DNA of 64,000 nt, taken from positions 62,001 to 126,000 of the forward strand of contig JAFGTT010000036.1 of NCBI GenBank assembly GCA_016933955.1, written 5' to 3'. Below are positions 49,504-58,618 of this stretch, piece by piece. The position numbers and the translations under genes are program-made. The notes under the pieces were generated by a model. That model had not been told where the DNA came from, did no database searches, and worked only from the letters and a program-made list of their open reading frames with translations. Positions within the stretch are counted from its first letter, which is position 1, and each line of letters starts with the position of its first letter. Origin of the DNA: Candidatus Zixiibacteriota bacterium. GTDB lineage: Bacteria > Zixibacteria > MSB-5A5 > GN15 > PGXB01.

Positions 49504-51237
49504 TCAGGAGCGCGGGGCTCCTGGTTTACTTGGCTGAAAAATTGTCTCGATGGCTTTATCTTTACTACAAATCCAAAGCACTTTTCTTGCCCTCGATGCA
49601 GCAACATAGAAACATCTTGTATCATCTAGATGGTCGGAGCCAAAAAGGTCATGCTGTGTAAGGCTTTCCTTTATTTTACTGACAGTCAGCTTCCACCTAC
49701 CCCGACCGCTGTCAACGTATATCATAACCGCATCAAACGTTCTACCCTTGATTTGATGGATGTTTTGAATTGTGATCTCCCTAACTTCAGCCTCATCTGC
49801 TTCTATTAGCAAATCTTTATTCAAGTTGTTAAGGTCTGCCTGATTGCGTTTCTTCTTAAGTTCACATGCCCGACAACCGATTTCTGAGGTAGCTTCATTT
49901 AGCACTACGTTTACCTCTCTAATCCATTCGAGAAGTGATAACTCTAGCGAAGGTAGTCTCTTGCAGGTAGACCAGATTAGCCATTTGCTGTCAAGATCAC
50001 CAAGTTTATGGTCATGCAATTGCCTTGAAGATTTAACCCGTTCGCCTTTTGAAGAGAAATAGAGGAATCTAAGAAGACATTCGTATGCCTGTTTATATTC
50101 TGCTCTATCGAAGTGTATTTTCGCCCTTAGAGGCAATGCTTGAATATCTGAGTTTTCTACAGCAAACAAATCAGTCTCTTTGATCTTACTTTTCCGAATA
50201 TTTGCAACTGACCTATGCCCACCATAGAGAATAGCCACATTATCGGGTCCAATCATAATACCTTTGTCTCTTGCATAGGCAACGAACTCAGCCAAAGCAT
50301 TGTTAAAATCGTCTGCTTGCCGGGCAATCACTTCGGCGTCACTTATTTCCGTCCGATTAGTATCCTGAGTTATTGATCGAGCATTATGGAACTTATTGAG
50401 GAATTGACAAATGCTTTCACCACAGCGTTGGGTTTCCGTGATACTGAGTGACTGCCAATCGCCGTCTTGGTCTTTTGCGATAATTAACTCTGGATTGGCA
50501 TCTCTCCACTCATAAATAGACTGATATGGGTCACCTAACAGCATGATTTCAGAGTGCCCTTGTCTCTTCAATTCATCAATTATCGCCATTTGCGTTTCAG
50601 AGCAATCCTGCGCTTCATCGACAATGATAAATGGAAAGCGATTGCATAGCGCTTTTGTAAAACCAGGGAATGACCTAAGAATCTCAAGGCAATAGTAGCT
50701 GACATCCCCTTGAGTGATAATATTTCCTTTCCTGAGTTCTCGTTTTACAACTACCAAATACTGCTGAGCTTCTGCACTTATTGTCTTGTTCTTCTGTTGA
50801 TATATCACATTTCCAGAGCAATCGTGGCAAATATTCTGGCCACTTAAACCAAACTGCTTTAATTTCGGGAATCGGTCATCAATCCATAATGAATTTACGT
50901 CCAGTATGATAACCTTCTGCGTCTTCTTTTCTAGTAGCCGGTGACCTGTGACGCGAATCACAAATCCATTGAGAAAGCTATCTATTGTTCCAACGAAGTG
51001 AGGTCCCTTTACCTGATCGCCAGTCAATTCATAATACATTTGTCTAATGGAGTCTTTGGCTACATTTGTAAAGGATAAAACGGCAATACCTTGGTATTCC
51101 CTCAATTGTCTTTTTTCCATTAAATGCCGCAACCTATGCGCAACGACTGTTGTCTTGCCACTCCCTGGGCAAGCGGTCAAAACAATAAGCCCCTCGGCAT
51201 TAACCGCGGCCTGCTGACTGGTTGTAAGTTCAATCAT
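49504..51237 (-). CDS. gajB: Gabija anti-phage system helicase GajB
   Basis: This UvrD/Rep-type superfamily 1 helicase has about 577 residues. It has a Q-motif-like ELTTSQQAAV, Walker A ACPGSGKTTVV, motif II DEAQDCSETQ and motif VI FYVAASRARKVLWI. It lacks the long insertions of full UvrD. Two CxxC pairs (CHDC near 140 and CRAC near 465) are unusual and might bind metal. I start at ATG 51237; its ATGATTGA overlaps the gajA stop, so translation is coupled. With gajA it forms a Gabija system, in which GajA and GajB assemble into a complex that stops phage. Codon use is AT-rich compared with gatD and mfd. Confidence 0.85.
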   Translation of the reverse strand: MIELTTSQQAAVNAEGLIVLTACPGSGKTTVVAHRLRHLMEKRQLREYQGIAVLSFTNVAKDSIRQMYYELTGDQVKGPHFVGTIDSFLNGFVIRVTGHRLLEKKTQKVIILDVNSLWIDDRFPKLKQFGLSGQNICHDCSGNVIYQQKNKTISAEAQQYLVVVKRELRKGNIITQGDVSYYCLEILRSFPGFTKALCNRFPFIIVDEAQDCSETQMAIIDELKRQGHSEIMLLGDPYQSIYEWRDANPELIIAKDQDGDWQSLSITETQRCGESICQFLNKFHNARSITQDTNRTEISDAEVIARQADDFNNALAEFVAYARDKGIMIGPDNVAILYGGHRSVANIRKSKIKETDLFAVENSDIQALPLRAKIHFDRAEYKQAYECLLRFLYFSSKGERVKSSRQLHDHKLGDLDSKWLIWSTCKRLPSLELSLLEWIREVNVVLNEATSEIGCRACELKKKRNQADLNNLNKDLLIEADEAEVREITIQNIHQIKGRTFDAVMIYVDSGRGRWKLTVSKIKESLTQHDLFGSDHLDDTRCFYVAASRARKVLWICSKDKAIETIFQPSKPGAPRS

Positions 51238-53002
51238 TCGTGATATACTCAAATGCATCCCGGATATACTTCGGTACAGCCAATGAAAATCGGATGTTCT
51301 TTATGTCTTCCTGAATAACGGCAACCAGCTTGTCCGCAAAATCAGATTTGCTTGAGCTTGATACTACACATTTCCATACTTCAATACCAAGCTCTTTATC
51401 ACTTGTAGTGTCAAATGTAGTATCAAGCAATTGTCCTAACCTGTGCCTAAAGACCATATTCGCCATGCCCAGTTCAACTTCAAGAGTCTTCCTTGCCATA
51501 AATAATGCAATTCGCTTGTTTTGAGCTCTAAGAGTATCTACCTCACTCTTCAGCCCGGCCGCCCTTGCAGATATTGGGGCACTATCGAAAATAGAAATGA
51601 TCTCCGATGTATCCCGTAAATTACCATCCCTTGTAAAACGCATATCATTCGGACAATCTCTGCCTGTTCCGCGATCATCATCCGTAATGATTACAGACTT
51701 GACGTTCGATTCGCTGAACACATTGCTCACAAGATCGATATATCTGCTAAATGACACGCCTTGAATATTAACTATCTCGATCCCTTGTTTCTCAAAGCTA
51801 TCATTAGGATCACGATACATATAATCCCAGAATGACTTCAACAAGATTGCCTCGGTAATCCCTTCCACGAAAATTATGGAACGAGCAAAAAACAATTGAG
51901 ACTTAGTAACATCCAGAAACAGTTGCAGGAATAGTTTATTAGATTCCTGAATACTAGCGTTTTGCAGAAGAAGACTCTTCACATTGTCCGCGTTTCTGCA
52001 AAGTATATTGATATTGTTCAAATCTACAACTGATGCCAATGTCGGGGAATGCGACGTTAAAATCACCTGAATATCTTTGTATTCGTTTTGAAGAAATTCT
52101 AATAGCAGTGATTGAAGCTGTGGGTGCAAATGAGCTTCAGGTTCTTCAATAATCAGACAGCTGAACTTGTGAGGAGTGAGTACTTCATCGTATTTCAATT
52201 CAGTCAGAACAGTTGAGATGAATATAAGATTATTATATCCCAACCCATTTGTGCTAATATCAAGACCCTTAGCAGCGCAGGTCATGCGAATATTTGAAAG
52301 AATTTTCGTAAATTCTTGATCGACGAAGTTCAGCTTAATCTTATTGTCATCACCGCGCAGTGTGAGTTTATCAATATTCGGATTTGTATTCTTCTCAAGC
52401 TTAAGTACAGGGTTCTCATCGCCCTGCAAGGCCAATGCTTCCCGGTTGGCTTTTTGGAATATTGATTCGAACTCTACACCTTCATCATCCAGATTTTTCT
52501 TAAGAATATTACCAACACGGCTGCGGTAGCCCGGTTTGAATTCGGAACTAACATCCCTCAATGCAGGAAGAAATATAGCCCTTAGATAAGCTAGAATATC
52601 ATATGGGTTTGTTGTGTCGCCGGTCTCACCGCACTTGACCTGTGGCTGTATTTTCGTACCTCGGAGGTTGAAGTTGAAATCAAACCTGAGCTTATGCTTG
52701 CCATGTTCCCCGTCAAGAATCAACGCCTCAAGAAATGCTGCCTGCTGAGCATCATTCAGGCCCGAGAACTCTATTCCGATACTAATTGGCTTCGTTGGAT
52801 CGTGAAAATCAGCCTCAGAAAGCCATACATTCTTATCTGAGCTTCCATAATTCAGGCAAATAACCAACGCTTCTACTATAGTGGTTTTTCCAATGTTATT
52901 TTCACCAATGAGTAAATTTAATCCGTTCTTTAGTTCAATTATTATTGGATTATTACTGGTGGCCTTTTTAAAATTGGATATTTCAAGTCTTGAGATATAC
53001 AT
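51230..53002 (-). CDS. gajA: Gabija anti-phage system ATPase-nuclease GajA
   Basis: This OLD-family protein has about 590 residues from ATG 53002 (GAGG site 9 bases upstream). An ABC-type ATPase lies N-terminal: Walker A GENNIGKT about 33-40, a signature-like STNGLGYNNL, Walker B CLIIEEPEAHLHP and a switch TSHSP. The C-terminal TOPRIM nuclease has its Glu in IFVEGITEA and the Asp cluster in IITDDDRG. In known Gabija systems GajA nicks DNA when nucleotides are depleted, and GajB senses DNA ends. All key residues are present, so the system looks intact. Confidence 0.88.
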   Translation of the reverse strand: MYISRLEISNFKKATSNNPIIIELKNGLNLLIGENNIGKTTIVEALVICLNYGSSDKNVWLSEADFHDPTKPISIGIEFSGLNDAQQAAFLEALILDGEHGKHKLRFDFNFNLRGTKIQPQVKCGETGDTTNPYDILAYLRAIFLPALRDVSSEFKPGYRSRVGNILKKNLDDEGVEFESIFQKANREALALQGDENPVLKLEKNTNPNIDKLTLRGDDNKIKLNFVDQEFTKILSNIRMTCAAKGLDISTNGLGYNNLIFISTVLTELKYDEVLTPHKFSCLIIEEPEAHLHPQLQSLLLEFLQNEYKDIQVILTSHSPTLASVVDLNNINILCRNADNVKSLLLQNASIQESNKLFLQLFLDVTKSQLFFARSIIFVEGITEAILLKSFWDYMYRDPNDSFEKQGIEIVNIQGVSFSRYIDLVSNVFSESNVKSVIITDDDRGTGRDCPNDMRFTRDGNLRDTSEIISIFDSAPISARAAGLKSEVDTLRAQNKRIALFMARKTLEVELGMANMVFRHRLGQLLDTTFDTTSDKELGIEVWKCVVSSSSKSDFADKLVAVIQEDIKNIRFSLAVPKYIRDAFEYITND

Positions 53003-53129
53003 TTTGAGGAACCTCAGATTCAATTATATACAATTGCTTCTTTTCAAAATTTACAACATTTGATTTAATTCCAGTAATATTAAACGATCCAATTATCTCA
53101 CAGTTACCTAATGAATATCAGATTCCATC

Positions 53130-53580
53130 TGCTATCCGGTGGGCCTGGTCCCGAGGGGTGTAAAAACGATGGTGTGTTGATCAGCGGGTGAGGCCACCCG
53201 GTTTGTTGTTCGAATCATAAACAGGTATGATGTCGAAACCTCCTCCGCTTCGCTTCGGACCTTCGGCGGGGGTTTTGACCCAAATACCAGGATAAGTATA
53301 ATATGCGAGCGGGAAATCGGCAATGGTTTTTTATGGGATCGATCTAATGGGGGCGGACGAGGCGTTTGCCGCCCACAAAAAGCAGATTGGATGACACACC
53401 CCGTCTCCGCCTGCGGCGGATCCACCCCTCTCAAGAAGGGATGAAGATGGATTCCCGATCAGGTCGGGAATGACAAAAAAGGGGGTCGGGAATGATGGGA
53501 AAAGAAGCGGGAATGAAAAAAAGGCCGGGAATGATAAAACAGGAATGAATGAAAGAAAAGGGATGGAATGACATGAAAAA
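53130..53580. repeat. Patch of interspersed and tandem short repeats upstream of Gabija
   Basis: This part of the 780-base spacer between gajA and mfd has no gene. It holds an imperfect hairpin (53232-53279, GTCGAAACCTCCTCCGC against GGCGGGGGTTTTGAC), an 8-bp dyad ATTCCCGA / TCGGGAAT (53451-53471), and four CGGGAATGA copies starting at 53465, 53487, 53508 and 53526, followed by weaker copies. The composition looks like decayed interspersed repeat elements rather than coding DNA. Confidence 0.6.
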
Positions 53581-53682
53581 CAAAAACAAAGAATGGAAGG
53601 GAAAATGTTGAAAATGGCGGGGGGCGGAAGTATAAAGGTATAGGTGGCAGACGGGGAAGTCAGCAAATTTCTGAAAAAGTGA

Positions 53683-53711
53683 TTGATTTGCGGGTGTGAA
53701 TGTATTAGAAT
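53683..53711 (+). promoter_or_regulatory. Candidate mfd promoter
   Basis: TTGATT and TAGAAT are 17 bases apart, giving a start near 53718 and a leader of about 70 bases that contains the hairpin at 53741-53763. Confidence 0.5.
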
Positions 53712-53737
53712 ACTAACCGATAAAATATAAAAACGTG

Positions 53738-53770
53738 ATACCCCTCCCGAATTTCGGGTGGGGCTTTTGT
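53738..53770 (+). terminator. Terminator-like hairpin in the mfd leader
   Basis: The near-perfect stem CCCCTCCCGAA / TTCGGGTGGGG (one T-T mismatch) is followed by CTTTTGT. It lies between the candidate mfd promoter and the mfd ATG, so it could act as an attenuator. It could instead end a transcript from upstream. The T run is short. Confidence 0.45.
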
Positions 53771-53788
53771 GCTTGGAAGAAGATTTTT

Positions 53789-56700
53789 ATGAACAGCGTC
53801 ACGATTAAAAAAGACAGCCGGATAAAGTCAATCCTGGATAGGTTCGGTAATACGCCCCCCTTTACGGAACTGGTCAACCGGATCGGCAGTAGTATCGAAA
53901 AAGAAATAAGTATCACCGGGCTGGCGGGTTCATCGCCGGCGGTCCTCCTGGCCAACACGGTCGAGCAGACCGGGCGGCCGGTGATGGCGGTGATTTCATC
54001 ACCGGAGGAAGCGGAGGCACTTTACGAGGATTTGCGGTTTTTGCTGGGTGATGAGGCGGTCAGCCATTTCCCGTCGCTACAGTCGCCGCCGTTCGAATTC
54101 CGGCCTCCCTCGGCCGAGATAGTCGGCAGCCGGTTATCGACCATAGCCCGCCTGAAAAACAACGGGACGAAAATAGTGGTGGCGCCGGTGGCGGCGGTGA
54201 TCGAGCCGACGATTGCGGTCGAGGATTTCGAGAAGAACAGCCTGATGGTGCGGATCGGCGATGAGATCGATATCCAGAAATTCGCCGTCAAGTTGATCGC
54301 GATGGGATTTCGGAGAGTGGCGCTGGTGGAGGAGGTCGGCGATTTTGCGCTTCGGGGCGGGCTGATCGATTTCTTCTCCCCCGGCCTGGAGTACCCGGTG
54401 CGGGTGGAATTTTTCGGCGACGAGGTCGAGACGATCCGGCGGTTCGAGGTTTCCTCGCAGAGGACTACGGCCCGTCTGGAAGCAGTGGAGCTTCTCCCCC
54501 GCCGCGAGGTGACGATCACGCAGGAGACGGTGGAGCGGTATATATCCGGGATGCCGGAACGGGACGGGGATTTGATCCGGGCGCGGTATATCAACGACCC
54601 GGAGTTGCCGGGACTGGAATGGCTGGCGGTAACATTCGGGGTGGAGACGGGTTGCCTGCTGGATTATTTGCCGCCAAGACCGCTCTATTTTATAAACGGG
54701 GTCGGGAATCTGACCGGGACGATCGAGGAAATCATGACCGATGCTGAGCGGCGCTATGTACGGATTCGGGAACGGCTGGAACAGCCGCCGACAGTATCAG
54801 AATATTTCCGCAACCGGGACAAACTCGAAGGGTATCTGGCGGCGGAACAGAAGATCGACTGGTTACCGTTCAAGGGCGGCCGGGAACATATTATCGATTT
54901 TCAATGCCGGGAACATCCGGCGCTGGGATCGCGGCTGGATTTGCTGGCGGCGACGATCGGGGATTTCGAACAGTTGGGGATCGAGTATTTTATTGCGGCG
55001 GACAATCCCGGGCAGGCTGCCCGCCTGAATGAACTCCTGACCGACAAGCTGGAAACCGAGACACCGCTTCCGATCGAGGTGGCCAATCTCAAAGGGGGAT
55101 TCGTCTCCTCGGGCAACCGGATCGCGATCCTTACCGACCACCAGATTTTCGGCCGTCATTACCGCCGCACCAAACGCAGAAAATTCAAAGAAGGGGTGGC
55201 GATCCAGAGTTACACCAGCCTGATCGACGGCGATTACGTGGTGCATACCGATTTCGGGATTGCGCAGTACAAGGGGTTGCAGACGATCGCGGTGGACGGA
55301 CGGTCGCGGGATTGCCTGTTGCTGAATTATTTCGGCGGGGACAAGCTGTATGTGCCGATCGAGGAATTTAACCGGGTGTCGAAGTATTCCGGGAAGGATG
55401 CCGCCCCGAAACTTTCGGCCCTGGGCGGAACGGGCTGGGAGAAAATCAAGGAGCGGACCAAAAAGGCGATTGCCGATATGGCCGAGGAGCTGATCAAGAT
55501 TTATGCCGAGCGGAAAACGCGCCCGGGATTTGCCTTCGGACCCGATACCACTTGGATGAGGCAACTGGAGGCCTCGTTCCCGCACGATGAGACCGAGGAC
55601 CAGTTGAAAGCGATCGAGGATATCAAGCGGGATATGGAGAGCGCGATGCCAATGGACCGGCTGGTATGCGGTGATGTGGGGTACGGCAAGACCGAGGTGG
55701 CGATTCGGGCGGCTTTCAAGGCAATCGAGGCCGGCAAACAGGTGGCGATTCTGGTGCCGACGACAATCCTGGCGCAACAACATCTGAACACCTTCTCACA
55801 GAGGCTGGCGGGATTTCCGGTCCGGGTGGAGATGCTCTCCAGGTTCAAGACGCGGAAAGAGCAACTGGAAATCGTTAAGGAGCTGGCCGAGGGGAAAGTC
55901 GATGTGGTGATCGGAACGCATCGGCTGTTATCTAAGGACGTGCAGTTTCGGGACCTGGGACTGCTGGTGATCGACGAGGAGCAGCGGTTCGGGGTCAGGC
56001 ACAAGGAGAAACTGAGGAAGATCAAGACGACGGTGGACACGCTGGCGATGACGGCAACACCGATACCACGGACGTTGCAGATGTCTTTGATGGGGGCGCG
56101 GGATATGTCGCTGATCAACACCTCGCCCAAAGACCGCTGGCCGATATTGACGCAGATCACGGAGTTCGAACCGGAAGCTATCGCCGAGGCGATACTGCAT
56201 GAGGTGGACCGGGGCGGGCAGATTTATTTCGTGCACAACCGGGTGCAAACCATCGAGGCGATGTACCGTTACCTGAAGAAAATCCTGCCGCAGATCGAGA
56301 TCGCGGTGGCCCACGGGCAGATGCACGAGAAATCGCTCGAAGGGATCATGCTGGCTTTTTTGTCGGGCCGGTTCCAGGTTTTGCTGTCGACCTCCATTAT
56401 CGAATCGGGACTGGATATCCCGTCGGTGAACACGATTATCATCAACCGCGCCGACCGGTTCGGGCTGGCGCAGTTGTACCAGTTGCGCGGCCGGGTGGGA
56501 CGATCATCGGTGCATGCGCGGGCGTTCCTTTTGACACCGCAGTACAAGTTGCTGACCAACGACGCCCGCAAACGGCTTCGGGCGATCGAGGCTCATGCCG
56601 ACCTGGGATCCGGTTTCGCGCTGGCCATGAAAGACCTCGAGATACGCGGGGCCGGGAATATTCTCGGGGCCCAGCAGTCGGGGTTTATCGAGGAGGTCGG

Positions 56701-57208
56701 GTTCGACCTGTATGCCAAAATGCTCGAGGAGGCGGTAGCCGAGCTGAAAGGCCAGGAGGTACCGCGGATGCCGGATACCAAGATCGAGGCCGAAGTGGAA
56801 CTGATGATACCGGAGCATTATATCGATATTCGGCAACAGAAGGTCGAGATTTACCAGAAGATCGCGGGGGCGCGGTCGCTGGATGAGATCGAAAAGATTC
56901 GCGATGATGTCGAGGACCGGTTCGGCAAACCGCCGGTCGAGGTGAACAACTTGTTCGAGGCGGCGGCGGTGCGGATTTCGGCCTTTGCGCATGATATCGA
57001 GCGGATCAGGATCAAATCCGGGCGGGTGGAGTTTATGTTTAATTGCCGGAAGAGGTTTGAGCGCAAGGAGGTGGAGAACTGGCGCCGGGCGGTGGAGTAT
57101 CCGATGGAGTTTGCGCTGGCCGAGGGGGCGATTATCCGGGTGGATTTATCGCAGGTGGATAAAAACAGCCGCCTGGCCTGCCTCCGGACACTGCTGAACC
57201 GGGTGTGA
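53789..57208 (+). CDS. mfd: Transcription-repair coupling factor
   Basis: Mfd removes RNA polymerase stalled at DNA damage and recruits UvrA. I start at ATG 53789 (1139 residues, GGAAGAAG site), because the longer reading from 53735 translates through the leader hairpin. The order is a UvrB-like N-terminal module, then an RNA-polymerase-interacting Tudor-like domain (YVVHTDFGIAQYKGLQTI). A RecG-like motor follows with Walker A GDVGYGKTEVA, DEEQ box, TATPIPRTL, and the QLRGRVGRS and RAFLLTP motifs. A C-terminal TRCF domain closes the protein. It is complete and distinctly GC-rich (37 of 60 bases in the line starting 55681). Confidence 0.96.
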   Translation: MNSVTIKKDSRIKSILDRFGNTPPFTELVNRIGSSIEKEISITGLAGSSPAVLLANTVEQTGRPVMAVISSPEEAEALYEDLRFLLGDEAVSHFPSLQSPPFEFRPPSAEIVGSRLSTIARLKNNGTKIVVAPVAAVIEPTIAVEDFEKNSLMVRIGDEIDIQKFAVKLIAMGFRRVALVEEVGDFALRGGLIDFFSPGLEYPVRVEFFGDEVETIRRFEVSSQRTTARLEAVELLPRREVTITQETVERYISGMPERDGDLIRARYINDPELPGLEWLAVTFGVETGCLLDYLPPRPLYFINGVGNLTGTIEEIMTDAERRYVRIRERLEQPPTVSEYFRNRDKLEGYLAAEQKIDWLPFKGGREHIIDFQCREHPALGSRLDLLAATIGDFEQLGIEYFIAADNPGQAARLNELLTDKLETETPLPIEVANLKGGFVSSGNRIAILTDHQIFGRHYRRTKRRKFKEGVAIQSYTSLIDGDYVVHTDFGIAQYKGLQTIAVDGRSRDCLLLNYFGGDKLYVPIEEFNRVSKYSGKDAAPKLSALGGTGWEKIKERTKKAIADMAEELIKIYAERKTRPGFAFGPDTTWMRQLEASFPHDETEDQLKAIEDIKRDMESAMPMDRLVCGDVGYGKTEVAIRAAFKAIEAGKQVAILVPTTILAQQHLNTFSQRLAGFPVRVEMLSRFKTRKEQLEIVKELAEGKVDVVIGTHRLLSKDVQFRDLGLLVIDEEQRFGVRHKEKLRKIKTTVDTLAMTATPIPRTLQMSLMGARDMSLINTSPKDRWPILTQITEFEPEAIAEAILHEVDRGGQIYFVHNRVQTIEAMYRYLKKILPQIEIAVAHGQMHEKSLEGIMLAFLSGRFQVLLSTSIIESGLDIPSVNTIIINRADRFGLAQLYQLRGRVGRSSVHARAFLLTPQYKLLTNDARKRLRAIEAHADLGSGFALAMKDLEIRGAGNILGAQQSGFIEEVGFDLYAKMLEEAVAELKGQEVPRMPDTKIEAEVELMIPEHYIDIRQQKVEIYQKIAGARSLDEIEKIRDDVEDRFGKPPVEVNNLFEAAAVRISAFAHDIERIRIKSGRVEFMFNCRKRFERKEVENWRRAVEYPMEFALAEGAIIRVDLSQVDKNSRLACLRTLLNRV

Positions 57209-57289
57209 AGGGGGGGAAGCACTGTACATGGAAAACAATGCCCATTATTTTTCCTCATATCCCCCATATTCCTGTAAAATTATATGCCT

Positions 57290-57540
57290 TTAAAAGAGCA
57301 ATAAGTTTTTTCCATGTTTGACAGGATTATAATGAATATAATCAATATGATTATTCAAATCATCCCGATTTCGAATGATATGATCCCAGAAACGATACTG
57401 CCACGCCCGCCCGAAGGAATGCTTTATAGGCTTTCGGTAATGCGCTGAAAAAGATAGCTTTATTCTCCTGAATAGGTTCGACAAATTATTACCCTGACCC
57501 TCAATAATGCAATGGAATTGATCAGGAAGTATAACCCGAG
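57290..57540 (-). pseudogene. RAYT / IS200-type (Y1) transposase remnant
   Basis: The minus strand encodes about 83 residues matching the C-terminal half of REP-associated tyrosine transposases: ILPDQFHCIIEG, LSNLFRRIKLSFSAHYRK, FWDHIIRNRDDLNNHIDYIHYNPVKHG. The N-terminal half is missing. The HxH metal motif (normally PDHxH) reads PDQFH, so one His is lost. The open frame runs past the usual start because the fragment is truncated. Its 5' end overlaps the end of the next gene in another frame. It is surely inactive. Confidence 0.8.
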
Positions 57541-58556
57541 AGTTGCCGCTTGCGATGAACCGTGCGGCCGAGTTGCCAAAGGCCCATAATTGTCAGAATA
57601 CCGATAATGCTCGTACCATGCCATGATTCGAAGTCTTTAGTGAATGCAAAAAAGACAAAGAATACCAAGAGACCGGCAATCAGGGCGAGACGGTGACGGT
57701 CATCCCAACCGCGTGTATGTCCGGACCAGCGCCACACCAACGCGAGCGAGATGGCGTCAAACAGGACCAATGACAGCAAGGTCACCCCCAGAGGTGGAAA
57801 GCCATACTCGGCGGTTATGAATACACAGCTAAATACAACCGTGATGTTGATCAAACCGAGAACAAAGAAAAACCATGGTCTGGCCCGAACCGTTTTAACT
57901 GAGGGGACTTGCCGGATGGCGAGGCGGTAGGCGGCGAATACCAGCCCAAGTACAACGCCCCAGGCCAGGAGATACAAATACAGCTGAGGGAAGGGACGAT
58001 GCATGTCGTACTTCATGATCAGACCCAACACAGGAATCCAGGCCAGCAGGCCAGCGCCGCAGGCGATCAATCCCCGTTTCCCCAGCCAGGCTTGATTTCT
58101 GCGGTCGGAATGAATGATATGAGCGAGTACAACACTGGAACCGATGCTGATCAGGGCGTGAAACTGTATCGTCATGATCGACCAGGTCCAATTGACGCCC
58201 ACACGGAACCCGTATGTCGCCAACGGGCCGAGTTCCGACCAATCTGGATCGAAGAGCGAGTAGACAACAACTCCCTCCTCATAGACTCCGAAGGCTAATC
58301 CCAACAAAAGCAGGGATAGCGCACTTCCAGACCACCGAATCAGCAGTTCCCGACAGATCAACGCCCCGCATCCGTATGGTAGAGAGAGAATAAGCAGGTT
58401 GAATGGGTTAACAAATTCAAGCGGTGTCTGGTGGCTGGAGACCAGTTCTCCAAGAATCGGGGCCAGCGCCAACAGGGTCACCCAGGGCGGGATGCGACCA
58501 AAAATCCCGGTTTGAGTTTTGCCTTGGGCAGGCGATGAAGGCGAGGAAACGATCAC
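57522..58556 (-). CDS. Multi-pass membrane protein of unknown function
   Basis: The 344-residue protein has about nine or ten membrane helices and short loops. I do not recognise the family. A loop with EEGVVVYSLFDPDW after the third helix and a hydrophilic tail RKRQLSGYTS are the only distinctive features. The start is GTG at 58556 with an AAGGAG site 6 bases upstream. It lies between a RAYT remnant and an IS1380-like element, so it may be an accessory gene. No neighbour suggests a role. Confidence 0.65.
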   Translation of the reverse strand: MIVSSPSSPAQGKTQTGIFGRIPPWVTLLALAPILGELVSSHQTPLEFVNPFNLLILSLPYGCGALICRELLIRWSGSALSLLLLGLAFGVYEEGVVVYSLFDPDWSELGPLATYGFRVGVNWTWSIMTIQFHALISIGSSVVLAHIIHSDRRNQAWLGKRGLIACGAGLLAWIPVLGLIMKYDMHRPFPQLYLYLLAWGVVLGLVFAAYRLAIRQVPSVKTVRARPWFFFVLGLINITVVFSCVFITAEYGFPPLGVTLLSLVLFDAISLALVWRWSGHTRGWDDRHRLALIAGLLVFFVFFAFTKDFESWHGTSIIGILTIMGLWQLGRTVHRKRQLSGYTS

Positions 58557-58618
58557 TACGTACTCCTTCTATATTGGTGCTACGTAGATTTCCGGCAGAT
58601 AGTTTCAGACTATCCGCG

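Noticed and set aside
53331-53666. 111-codon ORF containing VIPDLIGNPSS
   Set aside because: This is the typical translation of interspersed ATTCCCGA repeats, not a gene.
54863-55783. Open frame of 306 codons antisense to mfd
   Set aside because: Shadow of a GC-rich gene; low-complexity translation and no start signals.
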